Assembly (NCBI GenBank): GCA_902495355.1
Contig: CABUWV010000007.1
Coordinates: 62,001 to 126,000 of the forward strand
Origin: an uncultured Collinsella sp.
GTDB lineage: Bacteria; Actinomycetota; Coriobacteriia; Coriobacteriales; Coriobacteriaceae
Reading direction: 5' to 3'
DNA length: 64,000 nt
Shown piece by piece: positions 1 to 9,079 of the stretch. The notes under the pieces were generated by a model. That model worked only from the letters and a program-made list of their open reading frames with translations, made no database searches and was not told where the DNA came from. How positions within the stretch are numbered: the stretch's first letter is position 1; every line of letters begins with the position of its first letter. The position numbers and the translations under genes are program-made.

Positions 1-414
1 TTTGCCCTTTTGGGCGCGTTTGTCCTGTCGAGTGTCGTTTTGTACTGTCTTAACTGCGTAATCGTTTTGGATGCTCGGCAGTATTTCGACCTGCATGTAT
101 TTTGCTATCGACTTCTTCTGGCGAGTGTCGTCTGCCTTGCATACGTGGTCTCTTGCGTGATCGTTGTTTCCTATTTTGGGTCCGGCTTCGGTCCGATTGG
201 CATGCTGTTGCTTGTCAACGTCGTAGCGATCTACATACAGCTCGGGACCAATTCCATGCTTCCGCTTCCAGCCTCGATGCTCATGTGGATTTGTGGCGTG
301 ACCCCGTTGGGGAATAGTCAATGCATTTCGATTCTAATTGACTGCCTAATAAACGTAGCAAGCGTTTTTGCCATTTGCTTTACCGTCGACCGATTGCGGT
401 CGAGATTTCTTTGA
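1..414 (+). CDS. Hypothetical multi-spanning membrane protein, C-terminal part only
   Basis: The frame is already open at the first base, so the start lies outside the window; an internal TTG at 10 is not convincing as a start. The visible 137 residues are strongly hydrophobic, with roughly four membrane segments and a short basic end (RLRSRF). No signature residues or family are recognisable. The composition is visibly less GC-rich than the genes after 5000. It runs toward the minus-strand operon starting at 528, with a strong hairpin (457-494) between them. It could be the end of a permease or of an orphan membrane protein; I cannot decide. Confidence 0.55.
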   Translation, partial: FALLGAFVLSSVVLYCLNCVIVLDARQYFDLHVFCYRLLLASVVCLAYVVSCVIVVSYFGSGFGPIGMLLLVNVVAIYIQLGTNSMLPLPASMLMWICGVTPLGNSQCISILIDCLINVASVFAICFTVDRLRSRFL

Positions 415-456
415 TTGTTTGTGAGGGAAAATCATACCGAGCATACCAAATACAGG

Positions 457-494
457 GGGGGTGGCGGGCACCGTGGCTGGTGTCCGCCACCCCG
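457..494. terminator. Hairpin between convergent genes
   Basis: GGGGTGGCGGGCACC (458-472) pairs with GGTGTCCGCCACCCC (479-493), giving a long GC-rich stem with a six-base loop between two convergent genes. There is no clear T-run on either side, so it may stop both transcripts or stabilise their 3' ends. Confidence 0.6.
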
Positions 495-527
495 GCATGG
501 AAGGTTTAAGCCTGCGTGATTCGCGAG

Positions 528-1337
528 CTAGCGAGCCTGCTTAACCTTTGCCGCTGCCTCGACAAACGACTTCCACAGGTTAAAGTCGGTCTCGAGCGTC
601 TTCCACGTGTACTCAGGGTGCCATTGTACGCCCAGGCAGAAAGGCTGGCCTTCAACTTCGATGCACTCGGGAACGCCGTCGGTTGCCTTGGCGACCAAGC
701 GCGTGCTCTTACCCAGACGGTCGACGCAGCAGTGGTGTGCGGAGTTGGTCTGGATTAGCCTGTGCCCGCCAACCGCGCGTTCCAGCAGCGAGCCCGGCAC
801 GACCTCGACGGGGTGCACGGGATCGTTGAGCACGTGGGTGTGACGCCACTGCGTGCGACCCTCGCGCGCACCCAGGCTCGGCACGTCCATGCACAGGGTG
901 CCGCCGGTGGCGACGTTGAGCAGCTGCGTGCCGCGGCAGGTGGTAAAGAGCGGCTTTTTGGCGCGGATTACCTCGTCGACCAGCTTAAACTCAAAGCTAT
1001 CGCGGATCTCGCAGCAGAGGGTGGGGTCGTAGGGTCGATCATCGCCCCAACGTTTGGGATTGACATCGGGGCCGCCGGGAATGGCGATACCGTCAGCGAT
1101 TTCCACGTAATGACGGATGACCTCAATGTCCTCGGTGATGGACATCTGCAGCGGCAGGCCGCCGGCGGCAAGAATGGCATCGACAAAGACACTTGCGATT
1201 TCCTCGTTGGGGGAGAGCGTCTCGCTCAAAAACGGCTTTGCTTCTTCCCAACGCGGTGCCACCAGGATGAGCGGACGGTCGGTGGGGGCAACGTCGACGT
1301 GCGGGGTATAGGACGAGGAAGTATGGGTTCCGATCAT
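528..1337 (-). CDS. Gamma-glutamyl-gamma-aminobutyrate hydrolase family protein (peptidase C26)
   Basis: A class-I glutamine-amidotransferase-like hydrolase of 269 residues, the usual length for PuuD-type enzymes, which hydrolyse gamma-glutamyl amide bonds in the cytoplasm. The nucleophile is Cys134 in TTCRGTQ, and the rest of the triad is His240 and Glu242 in VQWHPEY. An oxyanion-type IPGGPDVNP loop lies near residue 86. It is the last gene of a minus-strand cluster after an amino-acid ABC transporter, 87 bp behind the ATPase gene. The context suggests that it processes an imported gamma-glutamyl compound or glutamine. The exact substrate (gamma-Glu-GABA, gamma-Glu peptide or another amide) cannot be read from the sequence. 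Confidence 0.88.
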   Translation of the reverse strand: MIGTHTSSSYTPHVDVAPTDRPLILVAPRWEEAKPFLSETLSPNEEIASVFVDAILAAGGLPLQMSITEDIEVIRHYVEIADGIAIPGGPDVNPKRWGDDRPYDPTLCCEIRDSFEFKLVDEVIRAKKPLFTTCRGTQLLNVATGGTLCMDVPSLGAREGRTQWRHTHVLNDPVHPVEVVPGSLLERAVGGHRLIQTNSAHHCCVDRLGKSTRLVAKATDGVPECIEVEGQPFCLGVQWHPEYTWKTLETDFNLWKSFVEAAAKVKQAR

Positions 1338-1424
1338 AGGTGCTGCTTTCGAATCTGAAGGTGACAGGGCGCATGAGAGACGTAGGACAACACTTTCAAT
1401 GTATTTGTCCCACGGGGAGGCTGG

Positions 1425-2189
<765 letters not shown>

Positions 2190-2225
2190 GGTGCTCGGCT
2201 CCTTATGACTCGAAATGGTAAAGCG

Positions 2226-3059
2226 TTAGCGGATGATGGTCGCGCCGGTCTTGTGCGAAACATAGACAGCGGCCTTGTTGATCGCGACGTTGATGAGGAT
2301 ATAGATGACCGCGATTACCAGGTAGACCGACACGAGGGCGTCGTAGTTGGTAATGAGCACGCGGGCATTTTGCATCAGGTCGGGATAGCTCACCACGTAG
2401 GCGACGGTGGTGTCCTTGACTACGACCACAAGCTGCGAAATCAACGACGGAATGATAAATCGAATCGCCTGCGGCAACACGATTTTAAAGGTGATTTTAG
2501 CCTTGGAGAGACCGAGCGCCTGGGCGGCTTCGACCTGGCCGCGCGGCACGGCGTTGACGCCGGCGCGGAAGATCTCGGCAAGTACACCGGCTGCAGCAAG
2601 CGCGACGGGAAGCGTGAGCATCCAAAACGACGGCAGCGCTATCTTGTACTGGGGCAGCACCAAAAAGAAGAAGTAGATGAACAGCAGGCTCGGCACGCCG
2701 CGGAAGAAATCGGTGAGCACGCGGCAGACCAGCTGCAGCGGCTTGATGCCGCTGGTGCGGCCGAGCATAAGGGCTAAGCCCAGTACCAGCGCAATGACGC
2801 CGGCAGTGAGTGCGACTTTAACGGTGCCCTCAAAGCCGGCAAGCAGGAACTTCCAGGTGGTGAGGTGCGTAAAGAAATACCAATAGTGGACCGAAAGCTG
2901 GCCGGTCACATAAAAGCGCTGCAGTACCAGGGCGACGAGCGCGGCGACGGCGACGAGTGAGATGGCGGTGCCGATGCGAATCTTGGCGCGCATCTTGGGG
3001 CCGGGAGCCTCGTAGAGCGCATCGCGCATGGTGAGCGCGGAGGTGGAGTGCTTGCTCAT
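2226..3059 (-). CDS. Amino-acid ABC transporter permease (second subunit)
   Basis: A 277-residue inner-membrane permease of the His/Glu/Gln/Arg family. A cytoplasmic N-terminal stretch of about 30 residues is followed by a membrane helix (31-47) and a further bundle. The EAA loop that docks on the ATPase is visible at about 162-184 (EIFRAGV ... GQVEAAQALGL). Its ATG overlaps the last four bases of the preceding permease (3056-3059), so the two are translationally coupled and probably form a heterodimer. Confidence 0.93.
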   Translation of the reverse strand: MSKHSTSALTMRDALYEAPGPKMRAKIRIGTAISLVAVAALVALVLQRFYVTGQLSVHYWYFFTHLTTWKFLLAGFEGTVKVALTAGVIALVLGLALMLGRTSGIKPLQLVCRVLTDFFRGVPSLLFIYFFFLVLPQYKIALPSFWMLTLPVALAAAGVLAEIFRAGVNAVPRGQVEAAQALGLSKAKITFKIVLPQAIRFIIPSLISQLVVVVKDTTVAYVVSYPDLMQNARVLITNYDALVSVYLVIAVIYILINVAINKAAVYVSHKTGATIIR

Positions 3060-3715
3060 CGGAGGATCCTCACCTTCTTATCGATGTAGTTGCCAATGTG
3101 GCTCACCACAAAGGCCGTGCCCAGGTAGCCGAGCGCCGAGATAAAGAACGCGGCGACGCCGCCGAGCGAGCGCGTGTTGATATAGCTCACCACGCCGGTG
3201 AGCTCTTGCGGCTTAAGCGGCACCTGGCTGCCGAGTGCGGTGGTGAGCATGACGGCGATAAAGAGGTTGGTCATGGGCAGCACACTCGAGCGCAGCGCCT
3301 GCGGAATCACGATCTTGGCGAGGATGCGGCTGAAGCTCATGCCGAGCGAGCGGGCGGCTTCCACCTGACCGACGCCAACGGTGTTGATGCCGCTCATAAA
3401 GTTCTCGGAGCCAAAGGCCGAGCCCAAAAGGACCGTGGCGACGATAACGCAGGTACGGTAGGGCAGAACGACCTTGAGCGGCGGCAGCGCATAGACGACG
3501 ATAATGAGCAGTGCGATGCCGGGGATGTTACGGAAGACCTGGACATACAGGTCGCCAAAGACGCGCAGCGGCTTGAGCGGCGACACGCGCATCACGGTGA
3601 CGGCGACGGCCAGCACCATGGCGATGGCAAACGACTCAAGCGTCATACCCCAGGTTGCTAGCAGCGCGTCGATATAGTTCTGGCCATAGAGCGACCAGAG
3701 TTCGGAGAGACTCAT
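3056..3715 (-). CDS. Amino-acid ABC transporter permease (first subunit)
   Basis: A 219-residue permease of the polar amino-acid family, shorter than its partner because it lacks the N-terminal extension. Membrane segments start at about residue 20, and the EAA loop (GINTVGVGQVEAARSLGM) lies near 108-125. It follows the binding-protein gene after a 138-bp gap holding a hairpin, a common arrangement that lets the binding protein be made in excess over the membrane subunits. Its stop overlaps the start of the second permease. Confidence 0.93.
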   Translation of the reverse strand: MSLSELWSLYGQNYIDALLATWGMTLESFAIAMVLAVAVTVMRVSPLKPLRVFGDLYVQVFRNIPGIALLIIVVYALPPLKVVLPYRTCVIVATVLLGSAFGSENFMSGINTVGVGQVEAARSLGMSFSRILAKIVIPQALRSSVLPMTNLFIAVMLTTALGSQVPLKPQELTGVVSYINTRSLGGVAAFFISALGYLGTAFVVSHIGNYIDKKVRILR

Positions 3716-3739
3716 GCGGACCTCCCGCCGATAAGGAAA

Positions 3740-3765
3740 GGGGCTCCCGTGTGTACGGAAGCCCC
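3740..3765 (-). terminator. Intra-operon hairpin after the binding-protein gene
   Basis: GGGGCT (3740-3745) and AGCCCC (3760-3765) close a stem with an inner CCGT/ACGG pairing. On the minus strand it is followed by TTTCCTTATC, a weak T-tract. Its place between the binding-protein gene and the first permease suggests partial termination or mRNA stabilisation rather than a full stop. Confidence 0.55.
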
Positions 3766-3853
3766 GACAACTCTGTGAGGAAACAGTTTACCGCAATAAA
3801 GCGCATCGTGCGTTTCCATATGGTTTCGTTGCGGCCGTTACCAGGCTCGTTGC

Positions 3854-4849
3854 CTAGGCGCCGATCTCGGGCAGCTCGGGAACATTGGTGTCGCCCGTGC
3901 GGTCGCCGATGCAGATCTGCCACAGCTCGGTCCAGGTGCCGTCGTCCTCGATCTTCTTAAGGAAGTCGTTGACAAAGGCGACGCCGTCGGAATCGAGCGG
4001 CAGACCGATGCCATAGGGCTCCTTGCTGCCGAAGGGCTTGCCGGCGATCTTGTACTTACCGGGCTCGCGGACCAGGGCGCTCTGCTGCATGTTGTTATCG
4101 ATGACGTAGGCGTCAACGCGACCCTGCTGGAGTGCCTGACGGGCCTCCTCGTCGGTCTTGAACTCCTGCTGGCTGGCCTTGGGAGCGAACTCCTCCAGGA
4201 TGGCGGGGCCGTTGGAGCCGGACTGGACGGCGACGTTCTTGTCGGCCAGGTCGTCGACGCCCTTGATGTCGTCGTTATCGGCGAGTACCAGGATGGCTTG
4301 CTGGGTGTAGTAGTAGGGGCCGGCAAAGGAGACGAGCTTCTTGCGCTCGTCAGTGATGGTGTAGGTGGCAAAGACGGCGTCGACCTGGCCGTTCTGCAGG
4401 ACGGACTCGCGCGTGTCCGAGGTCACCTGGGTGATCTCGACCTTGTTTTCGCCCAGAATGTAGTTGGACAGGAGCTGTGCGATACCGGCGTCGAAGCCGC
4501 GGGTCTGACCGTCTTTCTCGTTGAGGAGGGAGAAGAGCGTGGAGGTCTGAACGCCACCGATATTAAAGACGCCGGCGTCCTTGACGGCCGTGGCCCAGGT
4601 GCTGGCGGCGATGGCGTCGTCATCGGCCTTGGGGCCGTTGTCGACGAGCTTGTCGAATGCCTTGGCGTCGAGCGTGGTGGAAGCCTCGGTATCATTGGAG
4701 CTCTTGGAAGAGCCGGCGGCGGAGCCCTTGTCGGCCTCGGCGCTGGTGTCGGAGCAGCCGGCAAGACCAAGGCCGGCGACGGTTGCGAAGGTGGCGGCAA
4801 CGAAGCCGCGGCGGTCGAGAACGACCTGCTGGGAGAGGTTCTTGCTCAT
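3854..4849 (-). CDS. Amino-acid ABC transporter substrate-binding lipoprotein (SBP family 3)
   Basis: This 331-residue binding protein captures the solute outside the cell. The N-terminus carries a twin-arginine-like DRRGF, a hydrophobic stretch and a lipobox LAGC with Cys32 as the likely lipidated residue, so it may be a Tat-exported lipoprotein. A Ser/Thr/Asp-rich linker (33-60) leads into the two-lobed SBP_bac_3 fold. It resembles glutamate-binding proteins of the GluB type, but the ligand is an inference. The start is supported by GAAAGGTG upstream. A good promoter (4893-4922) precedes this first gene of the operon. The lgt gene at 31344 would supply the lipid modification. Confidence 0.9.
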   Translation of the reverse strand: MSKNLSQQVVLDRRGFVAATFATVAGLGLAGCSDTSAEADKGSAAGSSKSSNDTEASTTLDAKAFDKLVDNGPKADDDAIAASTWATAVKDAGVFNIGGVQTSTLFSLLNEKDGQTRGFDAGIAQLLSNYILGENKVEITQVTSDTRESVLQNGQVDAVFATYTITDERKKLVSFAGPYYYTQQAILVLADNDDIKGVDDLADKNVAVQSGSNGPAILEEFAPKASQQEFKTDEEARQALQQGRVDAYVIDNNMQQSALVREPGKYKIAGKPFGSKEPYGIGLPLDSDGVAFVNDFLKKIEDDGTWTELWQICIGDRTGDTNVPELPEIGA

Positions 4850-4892
4850 GGTAGAACACCTTTCTCAATAAAATCCCTAGCGGTTGAGTAGA

Positions 4893-4922
4893 GTTATACC
4901 CTATCGCGCTCAAATGGGTCAA
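4893..4922 (-). promoter_or_regulatory. Promoter of the amino-acid transport operon
   Basis: Read on the minus strand, TTGACC (4922-4917) is followed after 18 bases by TATAAC (4898-4893), about 43 bases before the ATG of the binding-protein gene. Both hexamers are close to the sigma-70 consensus. Confidence 0.65.
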
Positions 4923-4965
4923 CACGAAATAACTCAGAAACATACTTACCTTATGGGTTATTCTG

Positions 4966-5021
4966 CCTACCAAAAAGGGACAGGTTTATTTTGGCAGGTT
5001 TTATCTGGGCAAACGTCGAAT
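4966..5021 (+). repeat. Dispersed palindromic repeat, copy 1
   Basis: One of four copies of an extragenic element of about 53 bp (others at 32226, 37104 and 63906). The common core is AAAAAGGGACAGGTTT, then TTTTGGCAGG, TTTTATCTG and AAACGT. The first arm is damaged here (CCTACCAAAA instead of CCTGCCAAAA), so the stem is imperfect. It lies in the divergent spacer between the ABC operon and the alcohol dehydrogenase. Confidence 0.85.
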
Positions 5022-5118
5022 ATTGCAGCTGAGATAGCGCTTTGCAGACGGCATAATCGCTCGCGGCGGTCGCTATAATGGCGGCAACGCGACGCATATA
5101 TAAGTAAGGAGATCGCGT

Positions 5119-6321
5119 ATGAACGGTTACTCGTTTTTCGCGCCGACCAAGGTGTTGTTTGGCGCGGGCAAGTTGGGCGAGCTGGGCGCGCAGAAGCTGC
5201 CCGGCACCAAAGCGCTCATCGTTACGACCGGCGGCAACTCGGTCAAGCGCTTTGGATATCTGGGACGTTTGGAGGCGGAGCTCGACCGCGCCGGCGTGGC
5301 GCACGAGCTGTTCGACCGCATTGAGCCCAACCCGCTGCGCGAGACGGTCAACAAGGGCGGCTGGATGGCGCGCACCCATGGCTGCGACTTTGTCCTGGCG
5401 CTCGGCGGCGGTTCGGTCATGGACGGCAGCAAGGGCATCTGCGCGGTGGCGGCAAACCCGCATGCGGACGCCGAGGGCAACGAGTGCCCCGGTGACATCT
5501 GGGACTTTGTGAATGGTGGCACTGCGCTCGGCCTGCCTATTCCTAACGATCCGCTACCGCTTGTTTGCGTGACCACCACGGCGGGCACCGGCTCCGAGGT
5601 CGATGCGGGCGGTGTCCTGTCCTGCGAGGACAATGACGAGAAGCTTCGCCTGGGCGACCCGCGCCTGTTTCCGGTGCTTTCGATCGTTGATCCCGAGCTT
5701 ATGGTGAGCGTTCCGGCACGTCTGACCGCTTATCAGGGATTCGACGCCCTGTTCCATTGCGTTGAGTGCTACATCTCAAATACCAACACGCCCATGGGTG
5801 ACATGGTTTGCCGCGAAGGCATCCGCCGTGCCGCCGCGGCGCTGCCTACGTGTGTCAATAATGGCGATGACCTGGAGGCGCGCTCGAGCCTTGCGTTTGC
5901 CAACACGCTCGGCGGTTATGCCATGGATGCCTCGGGCACCACGGGCTCGCATGGTCTTGAACATGGCATGAGTGCGCACCATCACGACTTGCCGCACGGT
6001 GCCGGACTCATCATGATTGCGCGCGCCTACCACACGTGGATGATCGATCACGGTGCCGCACCCGAGCGCTATATCGACATGGCGCGTCTGATGGGCAATG
6101 CCGCTGCGGATGATCCGCATGATTTCGTGATTGAGCTCACGCGCCTGATGGAGACTTGTCATGTGGCCGACCTCGCCATGAGCGAGTGGGGGATTACGGT
6201 CGAAGAGCTGCCGGCCATCACGCACAACGCTCTGACGACCAACGGCGTTCTGTTTAGCCATGACCCCGTGACGCTGACCGACCCCGACGTCGTTGAAATT
6301 CTCAAGAACAGCTACCGCTAG
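5119..6321 (+). CDS. Iron-containing alcohol dehydrogenase
   Basis: This 400-residue NAD(P)-dependent dehydrogenase of the group III (iron) family interconverts alcohols and aldehydes, typically in mixed-acid fermentation. The nucleotide-binding GGGS motif is at 96-99 and TTTAGTGSE at 152-160. Likely metal ligands are Asp209 and His213 (GFDALFH) and His278 and His293, in a His-rich segment that includes HHHDLPHG. Length and motifs fit the butanol-dehydrogenase/YqhD branch; the substrate is not determinable. An AAGGAG ribosome site precedes the ATG, and a TATAAT sits at 5074-5079. It is monocistronic and convergent with dxs. Confidence 0.92.
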   Translation: MNGYSFFAPTKVLFGAGKLGELGAQKLPGTKALIVTTGGNSVKRFGYLGRLEAELDRAGVAHELFDRIEPNPLRETVNKGGWMARTHGCDFVLALGGGSVMDGSKGICAVAANPHADAEGNECPGDIWDFVNGGTALGLPIPNDPLPLVCVTTTAGTGSEVDAGGVLSCEDNDEKLRLGDPRLFPVLSIVDPELMVSVPARLTAYQGFDALFHCVECYISNTNTPMGDMVCREGIRRAAAALPTCVNNGDDLEARSSLAFANTLGGYAMDASGTTGSHGLEHGMSAHHHDLPHGAGLIMIARAYHTWMIDHGAAPERYIDMARLMGNAAADDPHDFVIELTRLMETCHVADLAMSEWGITVEELPAITHNALTTNGVLFSHDPVTLTDPDVVEILKNSYR

Positions 6322-6338
6322 TTGCCTTGCTGCTTTGT

Positions 6339-6471
6339 CTTAATCTGTAACATTTGCAGCCGTTTTTGCCGAGTAGCTGTTGCAGATTGAGATTTTCTTT
6401 TCAGGGGAATTCGAACGTCTCAATCTGTAACAGTTAGACGGAAATTCGGGCCATAGATGTTACAGGTTAAG
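6339..6471. repeat. Two tandem hairpin units built from a 14-bp word
   Basis: The word CTYAAYCTGTAACA occurs four times in alternating orientation: 6339-6352 (+), 6378-6391 (-, one mismatch), 6419-6432 (+) and 6458-6471 (-). Each plus/minus pair forms a 14-bp stem with a 25-base loop, and the pairs repeat at about 80 bp. The unit sits between two convergent genes and is separate from the terminator at 6491. Confidence 0.8.
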
Positions 6472-6490
6472 ATAATCGCGTCGCGAAAAC

Positions 6491-6529
6491 AAAAACCTCC
6501 GCAGGGGTGCTTCCCTTGCGGAGGTTTTT
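6491..6529. terminator. Bidirectional intrinsic terminator
   Basis: AAAAACCTCCGCA and TGCGGAGGTTTTT form a strong stem with A/T runs on both flanks, so it can end both the alcohol dehydrogenase transcript (+) and dxs (-). It abuts the dxs stop codon. Confidence 0.9.
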
Positions 6530-8311
6530 CTATTCGTTCAGCAGACGTACCGCTTCGGCGGCCATGTTCTCGACCGTCATGCCGGATTGCGCCAGCAGCT
6601 CGTTGGGGTCGTAGCGGTCGGGGAAGCCCTTGGCGATGCCGAAGGTGCGTGTGCGCACTGGCGTGCAGGCCAAGTAGCACGCGACACGCTCGCCCCAGCC
6701 GCCGTCCAATATGCCGTCCTCGAGGGTGACGACAACGCGATGCTCGGTGGCAAGGCTGTCGAGGAACTCGCGGTCGAGCTCGGTTGCAAAGCGCGGGTTG
6801 ACGAGCGTGGCCTCGATGCCGTACTCGGCAGCCAAGCGGTTTGCCATGCGCTCGCCCAGCTCAAAGAAATCGCCAAGCGCAAGCACGGCCACATCGCGGC
6901 CCTGACGTACGACGTTGTAGCGAACGGCGCTGTAGTCGGTGTCCTCGGCGGGCGCCAAATCGGGGCGGCTCACCAGGCCAATGCCGGGCACGCGGATCGC
7001 CACGGGATGCTCGCGGTGGTCGAGTGACCAGCTCAGCATGGACAGATATTCCTCCATGCAGGCCGGTGCCAGGTAGTGCATGTTGGGAAGACCGCCCAGC
7101 ATGGAAATATCAAAGAACGAAAGGTGCGTCTCTGACGTGGTGCCAAAGATCGACGCGCCAAACACCAAAATGGTTGCCGGGGCGTCGTTGAGGCACAGGT
7201 CGTGCCATAGCTCGTCGTAGGCGCGCTGCAAAAACGTGCCGTACACACCAAAGACTGGCTTGGCGCCCGAGCGCGCAAGCGCGGTGGCAAAGGTCACGGC
7301 GTGCTCCTCGGCAATGCCCACATCGACGAACTGTTTGCCGGCGGCAGCGCGAAGCTCAGGTGTAAAGCCCATGATGTAGGGCGTGGCGGCCGTGATGCCC
7401 ACGACCTGCGGATCGCGCTTGATGGCGGCGCTGAGCGCCTCGCCCGTAATGTCGGCGTAGGTGCGCGGCGCAGGCTCGCTCGGATGGCCCGGGCAGAGCT
7501 TGCGCCCGGTCACCATGTCAAACGGACCCACGTGGTGCCAGCGCTCGGGGTCGCTCTGGGCTGGCTCAAAGCCCTTGCCCTTGGCGGTGGAGACGTGCAG
7601 CACGATGGGATGATCGATATTACGCAGTTCCTGCAACGCGTCGACGAGGGCCAACACATCGTTGCCGGCGTCCAGATAGCGGTAGTCGAGCCCCATCGCG
7701 CGGAAAACGTTGCGCTCACAGGTGCCGTTGCTGGCACGCAGCTCGGCCAGATTGCGATACAGGCCGCCATGGTTCTCGGCAATGGACTGGTCGTTATCGT
7801 TGACGATAATGATCAGGTTGCTATCGAGTTCGGCGGCATTGTTAAAGCCTTCAAACGCCAGGCCGCCCGAAAGCGAGCCGTCGCCAATGATGGTGATGAC
7901 GTTGTACGCATCGCCCGCCAGGTCACGAGCGTGCGCTAGCCCGCAGCCCAGGCTCACCGAGGTCGAGGTGTGGCCCATGGCGAACAGGTCGTGCTCGGAC
8001 TCGTCGGGATTGGCAAAGCCAGAAGCCTCACCATAACGCTCCGGATCGATATAAGTGTACGCGCGCCCGGTCAGCGCCTTGTGGGCGTAGGTCTGGTGCG
8101 AAACGTCAAAGACAATCTTGTCGATGGGGGAGTTAAATACGCGATGAAGCGCAACCGTAAGCTCAACGACGCCCAAGTTGGGGGCAACGTGCCCGCCGAC
8201 GGCGGCGGAGCTTTCGAGGATTGCCTGACGGATCTCGCCGCAGAGCAGCGGAAGCTCGGCGCGGTCGAGAGCCTTGACGTCCTCGGGCGTTGTCGTTTGC
8301 GTAAGCAGCAT
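6530..8311 (-). CDS. dxs: 1-deoxy-D-xylulose-5-phosphate synthase, divergent type
   Basis: A thiamine-diphosphate enzyme that would condense pyruvate and glyceraldehyde 3-phosphate in the first step of the MEP isoprenoid pathway. The transketolase-like architecture is complete: GGH at 39-41, the ThDP/metal motif GDGS (143-146) to NDND (171-174), the catalytic-type DVGIAEEHAVTF in the pyrimidine domain and a transketolase C domain. At 593 residues it is shorter than common Dxs (about 620-640). Several canonical strings are altered: DVSHQTY for DVGHQAY, SGFANPDESEHD for the usual GGLSGF segment, and a GTTSETHLSFFD segment where GxxGxTHxGxxD is expected. It may be the housekeeping Dxs of this lineage or a paralogue. 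It is monocistronic. Confidence 0.75.
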   Translation of the reverse strand: MLLTQTTTPEDVKALDRAELPLLCGEIRQAILESSAAVGGHVAPNLGVVELTVALHRVFNSPIDKIVFDVSHQTYAHKALTGRAYTYIDPERYGEASGFANPDESEHDLFAMGHTSTSVSLGCGLAHARDLAGDAYNVITIIGDGSLSGGLAFEGFNNAAELDSNLIIIVNDNDQSIAENHGGLYRNLAELRASNGTCERNVFRAMGLDYRYLDAGNDVLALVDALQELRNIDHPIVLHVSTAKGKGFEPAQSDPERWHHVGPFDMVTGRKLCPGHPSEPAPRTYADITGEALSAAIKRDPQVVGITAATPYIMGFTPELRAAAGKQFVDVGIAEEHAVTFATALARSGAKPVFGVYGTFLQRAYDELWHDLCLNDAPATILVFGASIFGTTSETHLSFFDISMLGGLPNMHYLAPACMEEYLSMLSWSLDHREHPVAIRVPGIGLVSRPDLAPAEDTDYSAVRYNVVRQGRDVAVLALGDFFELGERMANRLAAEYGIEATLVNPRFATELDREFLDSLATEHRVVVTLEDGILDGGWGERVACYLACTPVRTRTFGIAKGFPDRYDPNELLAQSGMTVENMAAEAVRLLNE

Positions 8312-8539
8312 CGTTGTGGGTTACTCCATGCGAATCGTGCGCCGGCACTCCCTCGGCCGGCACAATTGCACAAGACAGTCTCGCACATTTTGGCGTTTGA
8401 TATGTGACGGCGGCGCGGTAATTCGCCAACTGGTGGGGCAAAACGTTTTGTCCGATGCCATACTGATATGTTCCATGATGTTTTTATCGATTGTGCACAG
8501 GCCGTGGCTTGTCGCCGTGAGTCGCTGGAAGGAGGCAGC

Positions 8540-9076
8540 ATGTCCGATGCCGTTCGTGCCGAAAAAATCGCGCACGAGGTCGACTATGCCGCCCGCCAGC
8601 TGGCCCAGGCGGGCCGCTTGGACCTGACGCACGAGTTTATCCAGCATGGCGACGTGACGGTCTATGCACATGTGACTTCGGTAGCGCGGGCGAGCCTGTC
8701 CTTTGCCGAGCGCTTGGGCCGTGCCGGCATTTCGGTCGACCGTGCTTCGTTGTTGCGCGGGGCCCTGCTGCACGATTACTTTCTCTATGACTGGCACGAT
8801 CCCGACCCAAGCCATCGGCTGCATGGCTTTCGCCACCCGTTTTTTGCCCTGGCACGTGCGGAGGAAGATTTTGAGCTGACGCCGCGCGAACGGAACATTA
8901 TCGTGCGGCATATGTTTCCGCTGGTGCCAGTGCCGCCGACGTGTCGTGAGGCTTGGATTGTATGCCTGGCAGATAAATGGTGCGCTCTGCGCGAGACGGT
9001 CGCCGGTCGTCTGCGGCGCAAGGACGAGGCGGACGATGACGTGAGTAAAGCATCGAGCGAAAAGAGGAGAGGGTAG
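8540..9076 (+). CDS. HD-domain protein
   Basis: This 178-residue protein has an HD-type metal-dependent phosphohydrolase core: His44, the His78-Asp79 doublet (ALLHDYFLYDW), His residues near 94-97 and 114, and a later conserved Asp (LADKW). The start is placed at 8540 because GGAAGGAGG lies just before it; an in-frame ATG at 8468 has no ribosome site. A highly charged tail (KDEADDDVSKASSEKRRG) ends three bases before the next gene, so the two are cotranscribed. The substrate is unknown; such proteins hydrolyse nucleotides or act in signalling. Confidence 0.8.
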   Translation: MSDAVRAEKIAHEVDYAARQLAQAGRLDLTHEFIQHGDVTVYAHVTSVARASLSFAERLGRAGISVDRASLLRGALLHDYFLYDWHDPDPSHRLHGFRHPFFALARAEEDFELTPRERNIIVRHMFPLVPVPPTCREAWIVCLADKWCALRETVAGRLRRKDEADDDVSKASSEKRRG

Positions 9077-9079
9077 ACG

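Noticed and set aside
455..461. A second seven-G tract
   Set aside because: It lies in the spacer next to a terminator, not in a gene, so it cannot switch a frame.
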